Shown: in pieces, positions 55,482 through 64,000 of the stretch
Position numbering within the stretch: the stretch's first letter is position 1
How the letters are laid out: every line of letters starts with the position of its first letter
Assembly (NCBI RefSeq): GCF_021538895.1
Contig: NZ_JADDRL010000022.1
Location: 1-64,000, forward strand
Origin: Streptomyces olivochromogenes
GTDB lineage: Bacteria > Actinomycetota > Actinomycetes > Streptomycetales > Streptomycetaceae
Direction: 5' to 3'
Length of the DNA: 64,000 bases
Position numbers and translations under genes: made by a program
Notes under the pieces: model-generated
The model's input: only the letters and a program-made list of their open reading frames with translations
Told to the model about the DNA's origin: nothing
Database searches by the model: none

Positions 55482-56459
55482 ATGTCGGGCACCACCATCA
55501 CGCAACCCCGCCCCCACACCTGCGCGCCCAGCCGCGCCGCACGTGAACTGGAACTCAAGCGGGGAGAGTTCGACCTCGCCGTGCACCTCGGCCGGATCCG
55601 CACCGTGCCCGACGAGGGAGGGGGAGGGGGCCGCAGGATCGAGCACGCCGAGATCGACCGGCTGCGTGCACAGGACGGCTTCCCCGAAGTGCTCCGCGAC
55701 GGTGTCCGGGCCGTCGGCACCACCGAGGGCGCGAAGATCATGAACGTGCCCGTCACCCGGTTCACCCGGCTCGCGCGCCTGGGGCTGGTCGTGCCGGTGA
55801 AGTACTACCTGAATCGCTACCGCGCCGTGGTGTGGCTCTATCTCGCCCAGGAACTGGAGGAGTTCGCGAACGACGAGAAGAACTCCTTTCTGCTGACGGG
55901 ACGTACGCCCGAGGTGCTGCGGGCCCAACTGACGGCGGGCGTGGATCTGCGAGCCCGCAACTGGCGCGGACGGCATCTGGGATTTCTGCTGCGTCTGGCC
56001 GAGGAACCGTGGCACCGGGCGGGGGCCGTGGCGGCCTTTCTCGACCCCGCTCATGTCGCGGACGTGGTGAGGGACCCCTACGAGCGGTCCCATCTCAACC
56101 GGTTCCGCCCGGCGCCACCCACCCACGGGGCACCGGGATCACCCTCCGCACACCTCGCCCAGGAGATCATGACGGCGAGCGACCAGGACGAGATCGGCTG
56201 GCTGAGGAACGACCTGGCCCGGGCCGTGGAGGAAGCTCGCGGGCACCGGCCCGCGCCGAGCCCGGCCCCACGCGGTGAGGCCCCAGCGACCCCGCACAGC
56301 GCCCCCTTGGCTCAGCACCGCGCCACCGCGGCCCCACGCCGCGCCTCCGCGCCGGAGACGTCCGTGGCACCCGAGCAGCCCCGCCGTCTGCTGGGCTGGC
56401 TGCGTCGCAGAAGCCCCCGGCCGCCGTGCTCCGAAGCATCCGGTCGCGCGGCGGTCTGA
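55482..56459 (+). CDS. DUF6397 family protein
   Basis: 325 residues. The N-terminal 220 residues (RAARELELKRGEFDLAVHLGRIRTVPD, VPVTRFTRLARLGLVVPVKYYLNRYRAVVWLYLA) match a Streptomyces protein family of unknown role that contains a helix-turn-helix-like region. The rest is Pro/Ala-rich and disordered. GGGGGAG six bases before ATG 55482. It converges with tesB. Confidence 0.82.
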   Translation: MSGTTITQPRPHTCAPSRAARELELKRGEFDLAVHLGRIRTVPDEGGGGGRRIEHAEIDRLRAQDGFPEVLRDGVRAVGTTEGAKIMNVPVTRFTRLARLGLVVPVKYYLNRYRAVVWLYLAQELEEFANDEKNSFLLTGRTPEVLRAQLTAGVDLRARNWRGRHLGFLLRLAEEPWHRAGAVAAFLDPAHVADVVRDPYERSHLNRFRPAPPTHGAPGSPSAHLAQEIMTASDQDEIGWLRNDLARAVEEARGHRPAPSPAPRGEAPATPHSAPLAQHRATAAPRRASAPETSVAPEQPRRLLGWLRRRSPRPPCSEASGRAAV

Positions 56460-56470
56460 AACCGGCTGGT

Positions 56471-57337
56471 CTACAGGGACCTGAACAGACCTTCCTGGAC
56501 GACCGAGACGAGCAGCCGGCCCTGTAGGTCGTAGATGCGGCCCCGCGCCAGACCGCGCCCGCCGGTCGCGACCGGGGACTCCTGGTCGTACAGGAACCAC
56601 TCGTCCGCGCGGAACGGCCGGTGGAACCACATGGCGTGGTCCAGCGACGCCATGTCGAAGTTCCGCGCACCCCACAGGGGTTCGATAGGGATGCGGACGG
56701 CGTCCAGGAGGGTCATGTCACTGGCGTAGGTCAGCGCGCAGGTGTGCACCAGCGGGTCGTCGCCCAGTGGTCCGACCGCACGCATCCACACCGCGCTGCG
56801 CGGCTCGCAGCCGTCGATCTCCTCGGGGTTCCACCGCAACCGGTCGACGTAACGGATGTCGAAGGGCTGCCTGCGCGCCATCCGCTCCAACTGCTCGGGC
56901 AGCGCGCCCAGATGCTTGCGGATCTCGTCCGCGAGCGTCGGCAGGGACTCCGGGTGCGGCACCTCGCGGGCCGGCGGCAGCTGGTGCTCGAAAGGTCCTT
57001 CCTCAGGCTTGTGAAAGGAGGCGGTCAGATTGAAGATCGTGCGGCCGTGCTGCACGGCGGTGACCCGGCGCGTGGTGAACGACAGCCCGTCGCGGATCCG
57101 CTCCACCTGGTACACGATCGGCACGCCCGGCCGCCCCGGGCGCAGGAAGTACGCGTGCAGTGAGTGCACCGGTCGCTCGCCGTCCGTGGTACGCCCGGCG
57201 GCGACCAGTGCCTGCCCCGCCACCTGGCCGCCGAAGACCCGCTGGAACGACTCCTGCGGGCTTCGGCCACGGAAGATGTTGACCTCGATCTGCTCAAGGT
57301 CGAGCAGGTCGACGAGTTTCTCGGCCGGGTTCGTCAT
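56471..57337 (-). CDS. tesB: Acyl-CoA thioesterase II
   Basis: 288 residues: a double hotdog thioesterase. The N-terminal hotdog includes FGGQVAGQALVAAGRT and HSLHAYFLRPG; the C-terminal one includes the conserved SLDHAMWFHRPFRADEW with the catalytic Asp. It hydrolyses medium- and long-chain acyl-CoA to free acid and CoA in the cytoplasm. GGAGAGG seven bases before ATG 57337. It is 19 bases after the RNA helicase gene, so they are probably cotranscribed. Confidence 0.92.
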   Translation of the reverse strand: MTNPAEKLVDLLDLEQIEVNIFRGRSPQESFQRVFGGQVAGQALVAAGRTTDGERPVHSLHAYFLRPGRPGVPIVYQVERIRDGLSFTTRRVTAVQHGRTIFNLTASFHKPEEGPFEHQLPPAREVPHPESLPTLADEIRKHLGALPEQLERMARRQPFDIRYVDRLRWNPEEIDGCEPRSAVWMRAVGPLGDDPLVHTCALTYASDMTLLDAVRIPIEPLWGARNFDMASLDHAMWFHRPFRADEWFLYDQESPVATGGRGLARGRIYDLQGRLLVSVVQEGLFRSL

Positions 57338-57356
57338 GCCGGGGCCTCTCCAGTCC

Positions 57357-59870
57357 TCACAGCTGGCCGACGTCGGTCACGCGGACGACGGCGCGGCCCT
57401 CGGCGTCGGAGGCCGCAAGGTCGACCTCGGCGCTGATGCCCCAGTCGTGGTCGTCGTTCGGGTCGTCGAAGATCTGGCGGACGCGCCACACCTTGTTCTG
57501 CGGCTCCTCCTGGATGACGAGCAGCTTGGGGCCGCGCGCGTCGGGTCCGGTGCCCAGGTCCTCGTACTCGTCCCAGTACTTGTCCATCGCCTCGCCCCAG
57601 GCCTCGGCGTCCCAGCCGGCCTCGGCGTCCATCTCGCCCAGCTCGTCGACCTGGTCGAGGGCGGCGAGCTCCACGCGCCGAAACATCGCGTTGCGGACCA
57701 GGACGCGGAAGGCACGCGCGTTGGTGGTGACCGGCTTGACCTCGTCGGCCTTCTCCTGGGCCTCCTCGGCGGTCATCTCCTCCGGGTTGGCCAGCTGCTC
57801 CCACTCGTCCAGCAGGCTGGAGTCGACCTGGCGCACCATCTCACCGAGCCACTCGATCAGATCCTGGAGGTCCTCGGACTTCAGATCGTCCGGGATGGTG
57901 TGGTCGAGCGTCTTGTAGGCGCTGGCGAGGTAGCGCAGCACGATGCCCTCGATGCGGGCCAGCTCGTAGAAGGACACCAGCTCCGTGAAGGACAGGGCCC
58001 GTTCGTACATGTCCCGGATGACGGACTTCGGGGACAGCGGGTGGTCGCCGACCCAGGGGTGGCTCTTGCGGTAGGTGTTGTACGCGTGGAAGAGGAGCTC
58101 TTCCAGGGGCTTCGGGTACGTGACGTCCTGGAGGCGCTCCATCCGCTCCTCGTACTCGACGCCGTCCGCCTTCATCGCGGCGACGGCCTCACCGCGCGCC
58201 TTGTTCTGCTGGGCGACGAGGATCTGACGGGGGTCGTCCAGCGTGGACTCGACGACGGAGACCATGTCCAGGGCGTAGGACGGCGAATCCGGGTCGAGCA
58301 GCTCGAACGAGGCCAGCGCGAACGTGGACAGCGGCTGGTTGAGCGCGAAGTCCTGCTGGAGATCGACGGTGAGGCGGACGATGCGCCCCTCGGCGTCCGG
58401 CTTGTCCAGCTTCTCGACGATGCCGCCGTCCAGCAGCGACCGGTAGATGGCGATCGCCCGCCGGATGTGCCTGAGCTGCTGCTTGCGCGGCTCGTGGTTG
58501 TCCTCCAGCAGGTGCCGCATCGCCTCGAAGGCGTTGCCGGGCCGGGCGATCACCGACAGCAGCATCGTGTGCGTGACACGGAAGCGGGAGGTCAGCGGCT
58601 CCGGCTCGGAGGCGATCAGCTTCTCGAAGGTGGTGTCCGTCCAGCCGACGAAGCCCTCCGGCGCCTTCTTGCGGACCACCTTGCGGCGCTTCTTCGGGTC
58701 CTCGCCCGCCTTGGCGAGCGCCTTCTCGTTCTCGATGACGTGCTCGGGCGCCTGCGCGACCACGAGCCCGGCCGTGTCGAAGCCCGCCCGGCCGGCCCGC
58801 CCCGCGATCTGGTGGAACTCGCGGGCGCGCAGGGTCCGCACACGGTTCCCGTCGTACTTGGTCAGCGCGGTGAACAGGACGGTGCGGATCGGCACGTTGA
58901 CACCGACGCCGAGCGTGTCCGTGCCGCAGATGACCTTCAGCAGGCCGGCCTGTGCGAGCTTCTCCACCAGGCGTCGGTACTTGGGCAGCATGCCCGCGTG
59001 ATGGACGCCGATGCCGTGGCGGACGTAACGGGAGAGGTTGCGGCCGAACTTGGTGGTGAAGCGGAAGTTGCCGATCAGCTCGGCGATCTGGTCCTTCTCC
59101 TCGCGCGAGCACATGTTGATGCTCATCAGCGCCTGCGCCCGCTCCACGGCCTGCGCCTGGGTGAAGTGGACGATGTAGACCGGCGCTTGCTTGGTCTCCA
59201 GCAGGTCGGTGAGCGTCTCCGTGAGCGGGGTGAGCTTGTACTCGTAGGACAACGGCACGGGACGGGTGGCCGAGCGGACCACGGCGGTGGGGCGGCCGGT
59301 GCGGCGGGTGAGGTCCTTCTCGAAGAAGGAGACGTCGCCGAGCGTGGCCGACATCAGGATGAACTGCGCCTGCGGAAGTTCGAGCAGCGGGATCTGCCAG
59401 GCCCAGCCGCGGTCGCCCTCCGCGTAGAAGTGGAACTCGTCCATGACGACCTGGCCGACGTCCGCGTCCTTGCCGTCGCGCAGCGCGATGGACGCGAGCA
59501 CCTCGGCGGTGCAGCAGATGACGGGCGCGTCCGCGTTGACGGACGCGTCGCCGGTGAGCATGCCGACGTTCTCGGTGCCGAAGAGCTTGCACAGCTCGAA
59601 GAACTTCTCCGACACCAGCGCCTTGATGGGAGCCGTGTAGAAAGTGACCTCGTCCCGGGCCAGCGCGGCGAAGTGGGCGCCCGCGGCGATCATGCTCTTG
59701 CCGGAGCCGGTGGGCGTCGAAACGATCACGTTCGCACCCGAGACCGCCTCGATCAGCGCCTCCTCCTGATGGGGGTAGAGCGTGAGACCGCGCTCCTGGG
59801 CCCACGACTCGAAGGCTTCGTAGAGGGCGTCGGGGTCGGCGGTCGGCGGCAGCTGATCGATGAGGGTCAC
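57357..59870 (-). CDS. DExH-box RNA helicase (Ski2/Mtr4-like, DUF3516 tail)
   Basis: 837 residues from GTG 59870. Motif I TPTGSGKS is at 52-59, motif II is DEFH, motif III SATLGD, and motif VI QIAGRAGRAG. The long C-terminal part (from about residue 420) is the DUF3516-like region found in actinobacterial enzymes. RNA unwinding or processing is the expected role. The ribosome site is weak, and the start is chosen because homology begins at TLIDQLP. The gene lies just upstream of tesB in the same direction. Confidence 0.9.
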   Translation of the reverse strand: MTLIDQLPPTADPDALYEAFESWAQERGLTLYPHQEEALIEAVSGANVIVSTPTGSGKSMIAAGAHFAALARDEVTFYTAPIKALVSEKFFELCKLFGTENVGMLTGDASVNADAPVICCTAEVLASIALRDGKDADVGQVVMDEFHFYAEGDRGWAWQIPLLELPQAQFILMSATLGDVSFFEKDLTRRTGRPTAVVRSATRPVPLSYEYKLTPLTETLTDLLETKQAPVYIVHFTQAQAVERAQALMSINMCSREEKDQIAELIGNFRFTTKFGRNLSRYVRHGIGVHHAGMLPKYRRLVEKLAQAGLLKVICGTDTLGVGVNVPIRTVLFTALTKYDGNRVRTLRAREFHQIAGRAGRAGFDTAGLVVAQAPEHVIENEKALAKAGEDPKKRRKVVRKKAPEGFVGWTDTTFEKLIASEPEPLTSRFRVTHTMLLSVIARPGNAFEAMRHLLEDNHEPRKQQLRHIRRAIAIYRSLLDGGIVEKLDKPDAEGRIVRLTVDLQQDFALNQPLSTFALASFELLDPDSPSYALDMVSVVESTLDDPRQILVAQQNKARGEAVAAMKADGVEYEERMERLQDVTYPKPLEELLFHAYNTYRKSHPWVGDHPLSPKSVIRDMYERALSFTELVSFYELARIEGIVLRYLASAYKTLDHTIPDDLKSEDLQDLIEWLGEMVRQVDSSLLDEWEQLANPEEMTAEEAQEKADEVKPVTTNARAFRVLVRNAMFRRVELAALDQVDELGEMDAEAGWDAEAWGEAMDKYWDEYEDLGTGPDARGPKLLVIQEEPQNKVWRVRQIFDDPNDDHDWGISAEVDLAASDAEGRAVVRVTDVGQL

Positions 59871-60015
59871 GCACCCATCTTGCCTGGCGTCCCGGCCGAT
59901 GGGGGAATCGGCTGCGAGTACGAAGATCATGGCCGCTACGCTGTGTCGCCGACGGAGCGTCAATGCACCCGGTCAACTGGACAGCGGCACACGAGGAATG
60001 GGGCGGGGAACGGCC

Positions 60016-60810
60016 ATGATGGGACCAGCACACTCACTGTCGGGGGCCGCGGCCTGGCTCGGCGTCGGGGCGGCGGCCGCCGCGGCCGGTCACGCGATGC
60101 CCTGGCCGGTGGTTCTGTCCGGCGCGCTGATCTGCGCGGGCGCGGCACTCGCCCCCGACCTGGACCACAAGGCGGCCACCATCTCGCGCGCCTTCGGGCC
60201 GCTGTCGCGCTGGGTCTGCGAGATCGTGGACAAGCTGTCCTACGGCGTCTACAAGGCGACCAGGAAGCAGGGCGACCCACGCCGCTCCGGCGGGCACCGC
60301 ACCCTGACCCACACCTGGCTGTGGGCGGTCCTCATCGGCGCGGGGACCGCGGCCCTGGCGATCGCCGGGGGCCGCTGGGCGGTGCTGGCGATCCTCTTCG
60401 TGCACATGGTGCTGGCGATCGAGGGTCTGCTGTGGCGGGCGGCTCGCGGCTCCAGCAGCGATGTCCTGGTCTGGCTGCTGGCGGCGACCAGCGCCTGGAT
60501 CCTCGCGGGTGTCCTGGACAAGCCGGGCAACGGCTCGCACTGGCTGTTCACGGAGCCCGGGCAGCAGTACCTGTGGCTGGGGCTGCCGATCGTGCTGGGC
60601 GCGCTGGTGCACGACCTCGGGGACGCGCTGACGGTCTCCGGCTGCCCGGTCCTGTGGCCGATCCCGATCGGCCGCAAGCGCTGGTACCCGGTGGGTCCGC
60701 CGAAGTTCATGCGGTTCCGGGCGGGCAGCTGGGTCGAGCTCAAGGTGCTGATGCCGGTGTTCATGCTGCTCGGCGGAGTGGGCTGCGCGGCCGCGCTCAA
60801 CGTGATCTGA
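60016..60810 (+). CDS. Membrane-bound metal-dependent hydrolase (YdjM/DUF457 type)
   Basis: 264 residues with several hydrophobic helices. Conserved His/Asp clusters are MGPAHSLSG, APDLDHK, GGHRTLTHTW and HDLGDALT, the pattern of YdjM-like membrane hydrolases, which are LexA-regulated in enterobacteria. No LexA box was recognised here. GGGGAA precedes the paired ATGs at 60016 and 60019; the first is used. Role unknown. It converges with the L31 gene. Confidence 0.85.
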   Translation: MMGPAHSLSGAAAWLGVGAAAAAAGHAMPWPVVLSGALICAGAALAPDLDHKAATISRAFGPLSRWVCEIVDKLSYGVYKATRKQGDPRRSGGHRTLTHTWLWAVLIGAGTAALAIAGGRWAVLAILFVHMVLAIEGLLWRAARGSSSDVLVWLLAATSAWILAGVLDKPGNGSHWLFTEPGQQYLWLGLPIVLGALVHDLGDALTVSGCPVLWPIPIGRKRWYPVGPPKFMRFRAGSWVELKVLMPVFMLLGGVGCAAALNVI

Positions 60811-60893
60811 CGGACGGGCCTCGTCGTCCGGCGAGCGGCCGGGGTCGGCCTCCGGCGGCGGGGCCGGGCCGTCCCTCGGCGGGCGGGCCCGGG

Positions 60894-61172
60894 TCAGGCG
60901 GGCCCGCCGCCTCCGCCGGAGTCCTGCGCGGCCCCGCCGTAACGCCGCTCGAAGCGGGCGACGCGGCCCTCCGAGTCGACCGTGCGGGCCTTGCCGGTGT
61001 AGAAGGGGTGGCTCTCCGAGGAGATCTCCACGTCGACCACCGGGTACGTCTCGCCGTCGTCCCATTCGATGGTCTGGTCGCTGGCCGCCGTGGACCGGGT
61101 CAGGAAGGCGTATCCGGCGGAGCGGTCACGGAAGACCACGGGGTGGTAGTCGGGCTGCTTGTCCTGCTGCAT
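60894..61172 (-). CDS. rpmE2: 50S ribosomal protein L31 type B
   Basis: 92 residues. [20 protein letters not shown] and [16 protein letters not shown] are type B L31 hallmarks, and the CxxC zinc ligands of type A are absent. Type B L31 replaces the zinc form under zinc shortage. The C-terminus has a Gly-rich tail. GAGGAG precedes ATG 61172. The gene starts 45 bases after the DUF5709 stop on the same strand. A Zur box was looked for and not recognised in the gap. Confidence 0.93.
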   Translation of the reverse strand: MQQDKQPDYHPVVFRDRSAGYAFLTRSTAASDQTIEWDDGETYPVVDVEISSESHPFYTGKARTVDSEGRVARFERRYGGAAQDSGGGGGPA

Positions 61173-61217
61173 GGCTGCTCCTCGCACGGGGCGGTCGGCG
61201 GGCAGGGGACTGCGGGG

Positions 61218-61688
61218 TCAGCTGTAGAAGGTGTCCTCGTCCACGATGTGCATCGCGGCCTCCTCGGCGGAGGCGGCCGCGCCGTCGATGCCCACGTCCG
61301 TGGCGACCAGGGCGCTCTCCTCGTCCTCGTGCGCCCCTTCGTCGGGGGCCACCAGGCGGCCGGAGCGGAGGGCGCCGACCTCGTTGTCCAGCGCCTCGCC
61401 GTCGGTGCCCTGGCAGTCACCGATGCCGTCGCCGTCGGGCACGACAAGGTCGGGCAACTCCTCGGCCAGGCGTTGGTCCAGGCTCTCGCCCTGGTGGCGC
61501 TCCGCCGCCGTGACACCGCTGTGCTCCACTGCCCACGGCCGCTCGGGAGGGGACCAGCCTCGGTCCAGGGGATCGTCGACACCGTCGTCGACCAGTGTGT
61601 CCTCCGCGTCGAGCAGCCCCGAGTCCTCCCGGATCTCGGATCCATCGGGCTGGTAGACGTCGTCTCCCCATCCGTCGGCGCTGTCCAC
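61218..61688 (-). CDS. DUF5709 family protein
   Basis: 156 residues, very acidic. Family segments include DDVYQPDGSEIREDSGLLDAEDTLVDDGVDDPLDRGWSPPERP and AAMHIVDEDTF. GTG 61688 has AGGAGGT four bases upstream. Probably a soluble, partly disordered protein of unknown function in Streptomyces. Together with the L31 gene downstream it may form a short unit. Confidence 0.83.
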   Translation of the reverse strand: MDSADGWGDDVYQPDGSEIREDSGLLDAEDTLVDDGVDDPLDRGWSPPERPWAVEHSGVTAAERHQGESLDQRLAEELPDLVVPDGDGIGDCQGTDGEALDNEVGALRSGRLVAPDEGAHEDEESALVATDVGIDGAAASAEEAAMHIVDEDTFYS

Positions 61689-62060
61689 GGGTACCTCCTG
61701 GTGAAGACGGCCCGTTCTCACCGCGGTCGGCGAAGGTACGCCGGCGCGCGCGGCACGGGTGTCACCCGGTTCGAACCGGACGGTTTCCGGGCGTCCCCCG
61801 AACCGGTGCCGCTATCCAGCCTTCCACCCCTGATCGGCACTGCGCAACGGCACGGGCACTGGCCTGCGGGTGCGCGGCCCGTCTCGGGTCCCCTCCGCGT
61901 CCCGGCAGCGCGAGTACCCGCCCCGGCCACGGCCACGCACGGCTCACCGCCCGGCCTTGCGGCGCCGCGGGCAAAGGCCCGCCCGGCCCCCACCGACACG
62001 CCCGCCCGCCGGGGCCCGGTCCCGCAGACCGAGCCACCCGCCGGTGGCGCTTCCGGACGG
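61689..62060. other. Intergenic region with 14-bp palindrome
   Basis: 372 bases without a gene. CCGGTTCGAACCGG at 61766-61779 is a perfect palindrome, 78 bases upstream of the DUF5709 start, a possible operator. The rest is high-GC sequence with no ribosome site before an in-frame start. Confidence 0.5.
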
Positions 62061-63842
62061 TCACCCGTGCCAGGAACGCCACAGTGCCGCGTAGGCGCCG
62101 TCCGCCTCGACCAGCTGATCATGGCTGCCGAGCTCGCTGATACGGCCGTTCTCGACGACCGCGATGACGTCGGCGTCGTGGGCGGTGTGCAGCCGGTGGG
62201 CGATGGCGACCACGGTGCGGCCGTCGAGGACGCGGGCCAGGGAGCGCTCCAGATGCCGCGCCGCGCGCGGGTCGAGGAGCGAGGTCGCCTCGTCCAGGAC
62301 CAGCGTGTGCGGGTCGGCCAGCACCAGGCGGGCCAGCGCGATCTGCTGGGCCTGGGCCGGGGTGAGCGCGAGTCCGCCCGAGCCGACCTCGGTGTCCAGG
62401 CCGTCGTCCAGTGCCCGCGCCCAGCCGTCCGCGTCGACCGCGCCCAGGGCCGCCCACAGCTCGGCGTCGACGGCATCCGCCCGGGCCAGCAGGATATTGT
62501 CGCGCAGGGACCCCACGAAGACGTGGTGCTCCTGGTTGACCAGGGCGACGTGGGAGCGAACCCGCTCGGCGGGCATCCGGGACAGTTCGGCATCGCCCAG
62601 CGTGATGCGACCGGCCCCAGGTGCGTAGATACCGGCGAGCAGTCGGCCCAGCGTGGACTTGCCCGCGCCCGACGGGCCGACCAGCGCCACCCGGGTGCCG
62701 GGCGCGACCTTGAGGGACACCTCGCGCAGGACGTCGACGCCCTCGCGGTAGCCGAATCGCACCGCGTCCGCGCGCACGGTGCGCCCGTCGGGGGCGAGCG
62801 AGCCGTCCCCAGCGTCCGGCTCGATGTCGCGCACGCCGACCAGGCGGGCCAGCGAGACCTGGGCGACCTGCACCTCGTCGTACCAGCGCAGGATCAGGTT
62901 CACCGGGTCGACCAGCAGCTGCGCGATGAGCGCCCCGGTGGTCAGCTGTCCCACGTCGATCCAGTCGTGCAGGACCAAGACACCGCCGACCATCAGCACC
63001 GAGCCGAGCACCACCACGTGCGTGGCGTTGATGACCGGGAAGAGCACCGAGCGCAGCCACAGCGTGTAGCGCTCCCAGGCCGTCCACTCCTTGATCCGGC
63101 GCTCCGACAGGGCGATGCGGCGGGCCCCGAGACGATGCGCCTCGACGGTCCGGCCCGCGTCGACCGTCTCGGCCAGCGCCGCGGCCACGGCCGCGTATCC
63201 GGCGGACTCCGAGCGGTAGCCGGACGGCGCCCGCTTGAAGTACCAGCGGCAGCCCACGACCAGCACCGGTACGGCGAGCAGCACCGCAGCCGCCAGCGGC
63301 GGCGCGGTGACCACGAGCCCGCCCAGCAACAGCACGACCCACACCACACCGATCGCGAGCTGCGGCACCGCCTCGCGCATGGCGTTGGCGAGCCGGTCGA
63401 TGTCCGTGGTGATCCGGGACAGCAGGTCGCCGGTGCCCGCCCGTTCCAGGACGCCCGGCGGCAGTCCCACCGACCGGACGAGGAAGTCCTCGCGCAGGTC
63501 GGCCAGCATCCGCTCGCCGAGCATCGCGCCGCGCAATCGCACCTCGCGCACGAACACGGCCTGCACGGCCAGCGCGAGCACGAACAGCCCGACGGTCAGA
63601 CCGAGATGCAGCTCCCGCGCCCCGTCGGACACTCGCTCGACGAGCCCGCCCAGCAGGTACGGGCCCGCCATGGAGGACACCACGGCCACGGTGTTGACGG
63701 CGATGAGGAGCAGGAAGGCGCGACGGTGGCGCCGGAACAGTTCGGCCACGTAGGCGCGCACGGTCGCGGTGGCGCCGACGGGCAGGGTGGTGGCCGTCGT
63801 CGGGGCCGCCGGGTCGTACGCCGGTGGCGCAACGCCGATCAT
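62061..63842 (-). CDS. ABC exporter half-transporter, degenerate signature
   Basis: 593 residues: six membrane helices (about 45-325) and an ATPase. Walker A GPSGAGKST is at 389-397, Walker B LVLDE at 514-518 and the H-loop IAHRL downstream, but the signature LSGGQ is replaced by LTPAQ at 493-497. Heterodimeric exporters often have one such weak site. Its ATG overlaps the upstream gene's stop by four bases, so the partner half-transporter is probably the gene cut by the right edge. Drug or lipid export is a family-level guess. Confidence 0.88.
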   Translation of the reverse strand: MIGVAPPAYDPAAPTTATTLPVGATATVRAYVAELFRRHRRAFLLLIAVNTVAVVSSMAGPYLLGGLVERVSDGARELHLGLTVGLFVLALAVQAVFVREVRLRGAMLGERMLADLREDFLVRSVGLPPGVLERAGTGDLLSRITTDIDRLANAMREAVPQLAIGVVWVVLLLGGLVVTAPPLAAAVLLAVPVLVVGCRWYFKRAPSGYRSESAGYAAVAAALAETVDAGRTVEAHRLGARRIALSERRIKEWTAWERYTLWLRSVLFPVINATHVVVLGSVLMVGGVLVLHDWIDVGQLTTGALIAQLLVDPVNLILRWYDEVQVAQVSLARLVGVRDIEPDAGDGSLAPDGRTVRADAVRFGYREGVDVLREVSLKVAPGTRVALVGPSGAGKSTLGRLLAGIYAPGAGRITLGDAELSRMPAERVRSHVALVNQEHHVFVGSLRDNILLARADAVDAELWAALGAVDADGWARALDDGLDTEVGSGGLALTPAQAQQIALARLVLADPHTLVLDEATSLLDPRAARHLERSLARVLDGRTVVAIAHRLHTAHDADVIAVVENGRISELGSHDQLVEADGAYAALWRSWHG

Positions 63843-64000
63843 GCGCTCTCCTCGATCTCTTCGAACGTGCCCAGCCGGTTGGCGGCCTCGTCGCCGTCCA
63901 GCCCGTTGCGCAGGGCTGCCCGGTCGTCCTTCCGCGTCTTCCGCAGAGCTGCCTCGTGGTCGTCCAACCTGGTCCGCAGGGCGGCCTCGTCATCGGTCTC
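63839..64000 (-). CDS. C-terminal end of an upstream gene, probably the partner half-transporter
   Basis: Only the last 53 residues are inside the window, highly charged and coiled (AALRTRLDDHEAALRKTRK, ending FEEIEESA). The stop overlaps the next ATG (ATGA), which is typical for paired ABC subunits. The domain itself is outside the window, so the partner assignment is inference. Confidence 0.55.
   Translation of the reverse strand, partial: ETDDEAALRTRLDDHEAALRKTRKDDRAALRNGLDGDEAANRLGTFEEIEESA

Noticed and set aside
61761..61785. TTCGAAC sequence resembling a tRNA T-loop or integration-site remnant
   Set aside because: The flanking bases do not pair as a T-stem; the stretch is simply a palindrome.

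Overview
The window reads as chromosomal DNA of a Streptomyces-type actinomycete. It is very GC-rich with strongly GC-biased third codon positions, so long false reading frames lie antisense to nearly every gene. It carries lineage hallmarks: a conservon (CvnA-D), DUF6397 and DUF5709 proteins, a SWIM/SNF2 pair, the divergent xylA / xylB-xylR locus, and a PqqD/transglutaminase-type lasso peptide cluster. I found no tRNA, rRNA, CRISPR array or insertion sequence.

Layout. (1) 1-17.8 kb is an accessory catabolic stretch: the 3' part of an NB-ARC regulator, an AraC regulator, two alpha/beta hydrolases, a sulfite-oxidase-like/flavin reductase/zinc-ribbon trio, a TetR-controlled M20 amidohydrolase, a flavin monooxygenase, a YtcJ-like amidohydrolase facing an Lrp-type regulator, a nitrilase-family enzyme and a Gfo/Idh/MocA oxidoreductase. 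Two amidohydrolase genes here are broken: one is fused by a deletion to a headless DUF1275 gene, the other has a one-base frameshift. (2) 17.8-22.4 kb, minus strand, is a complete lasso peptide cluster in transcription order precursor, cyclase, RRE protein, peptidase, ABC exporter. The 36-codon precursor at 22273-22383 encodes the core LLGRHGNDRLILSKN, a clear citrulassin-family sequence with an unusual Arg-His pair inside the ring. (3) 23.3-31 kb holds an aldehyde dehydrogenase with its GAF regulator, a Tat-exported muramoyl amidase, an acetamidase/formamidase, a DUF4232-like lipoprotein, a NUDIX hydrolase and a further hydrolase. (4) 31-35.2 kb is xylose catabolism. (5) 35.2-49.3 kb is mostly housekeeping-like or unknown: a phytase-like secreted esterase, SWIM and SNF2 proteins, a 1138-residue repeat protein, and a PadR/hydrolase divergent pair. 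(6) 49.4-56.5 kb is a signalling island: an MHYT membrane sensor, a full conservon with a 22-codon leader-like ORF directly before CvnD, then a PPOX flavoprotein and an orphan second CvnB. (7) 56.5-64 kb contains acyl-CoA thioesterase II, a DExH RNA helicase, a membrane metal hydrolase, ribosomal protein L31 type B, DUF5709 and an ABC exporter pair cut by the right edge.

How the parts work together. In the lasso cluster the leader's YxxP motif is expected to bind the RRE protein, the B2 peptidase cuts after Thr-Gly, the asparagine-synthetase-like cyclase joins Leu1 to Asp8, and the ABC protein exports the product. The peptidylarginine deiminase that makes citrulline in known citrulassins is not in this window. 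Several metabolic genes sit opposite their likely regulators with visible palindromes between them (TetR/M20, PadR/hydrolase, Lrp/amidohydrolase, xylA/xylB). All names are assigned from sequence patterns alone; no database search was run.
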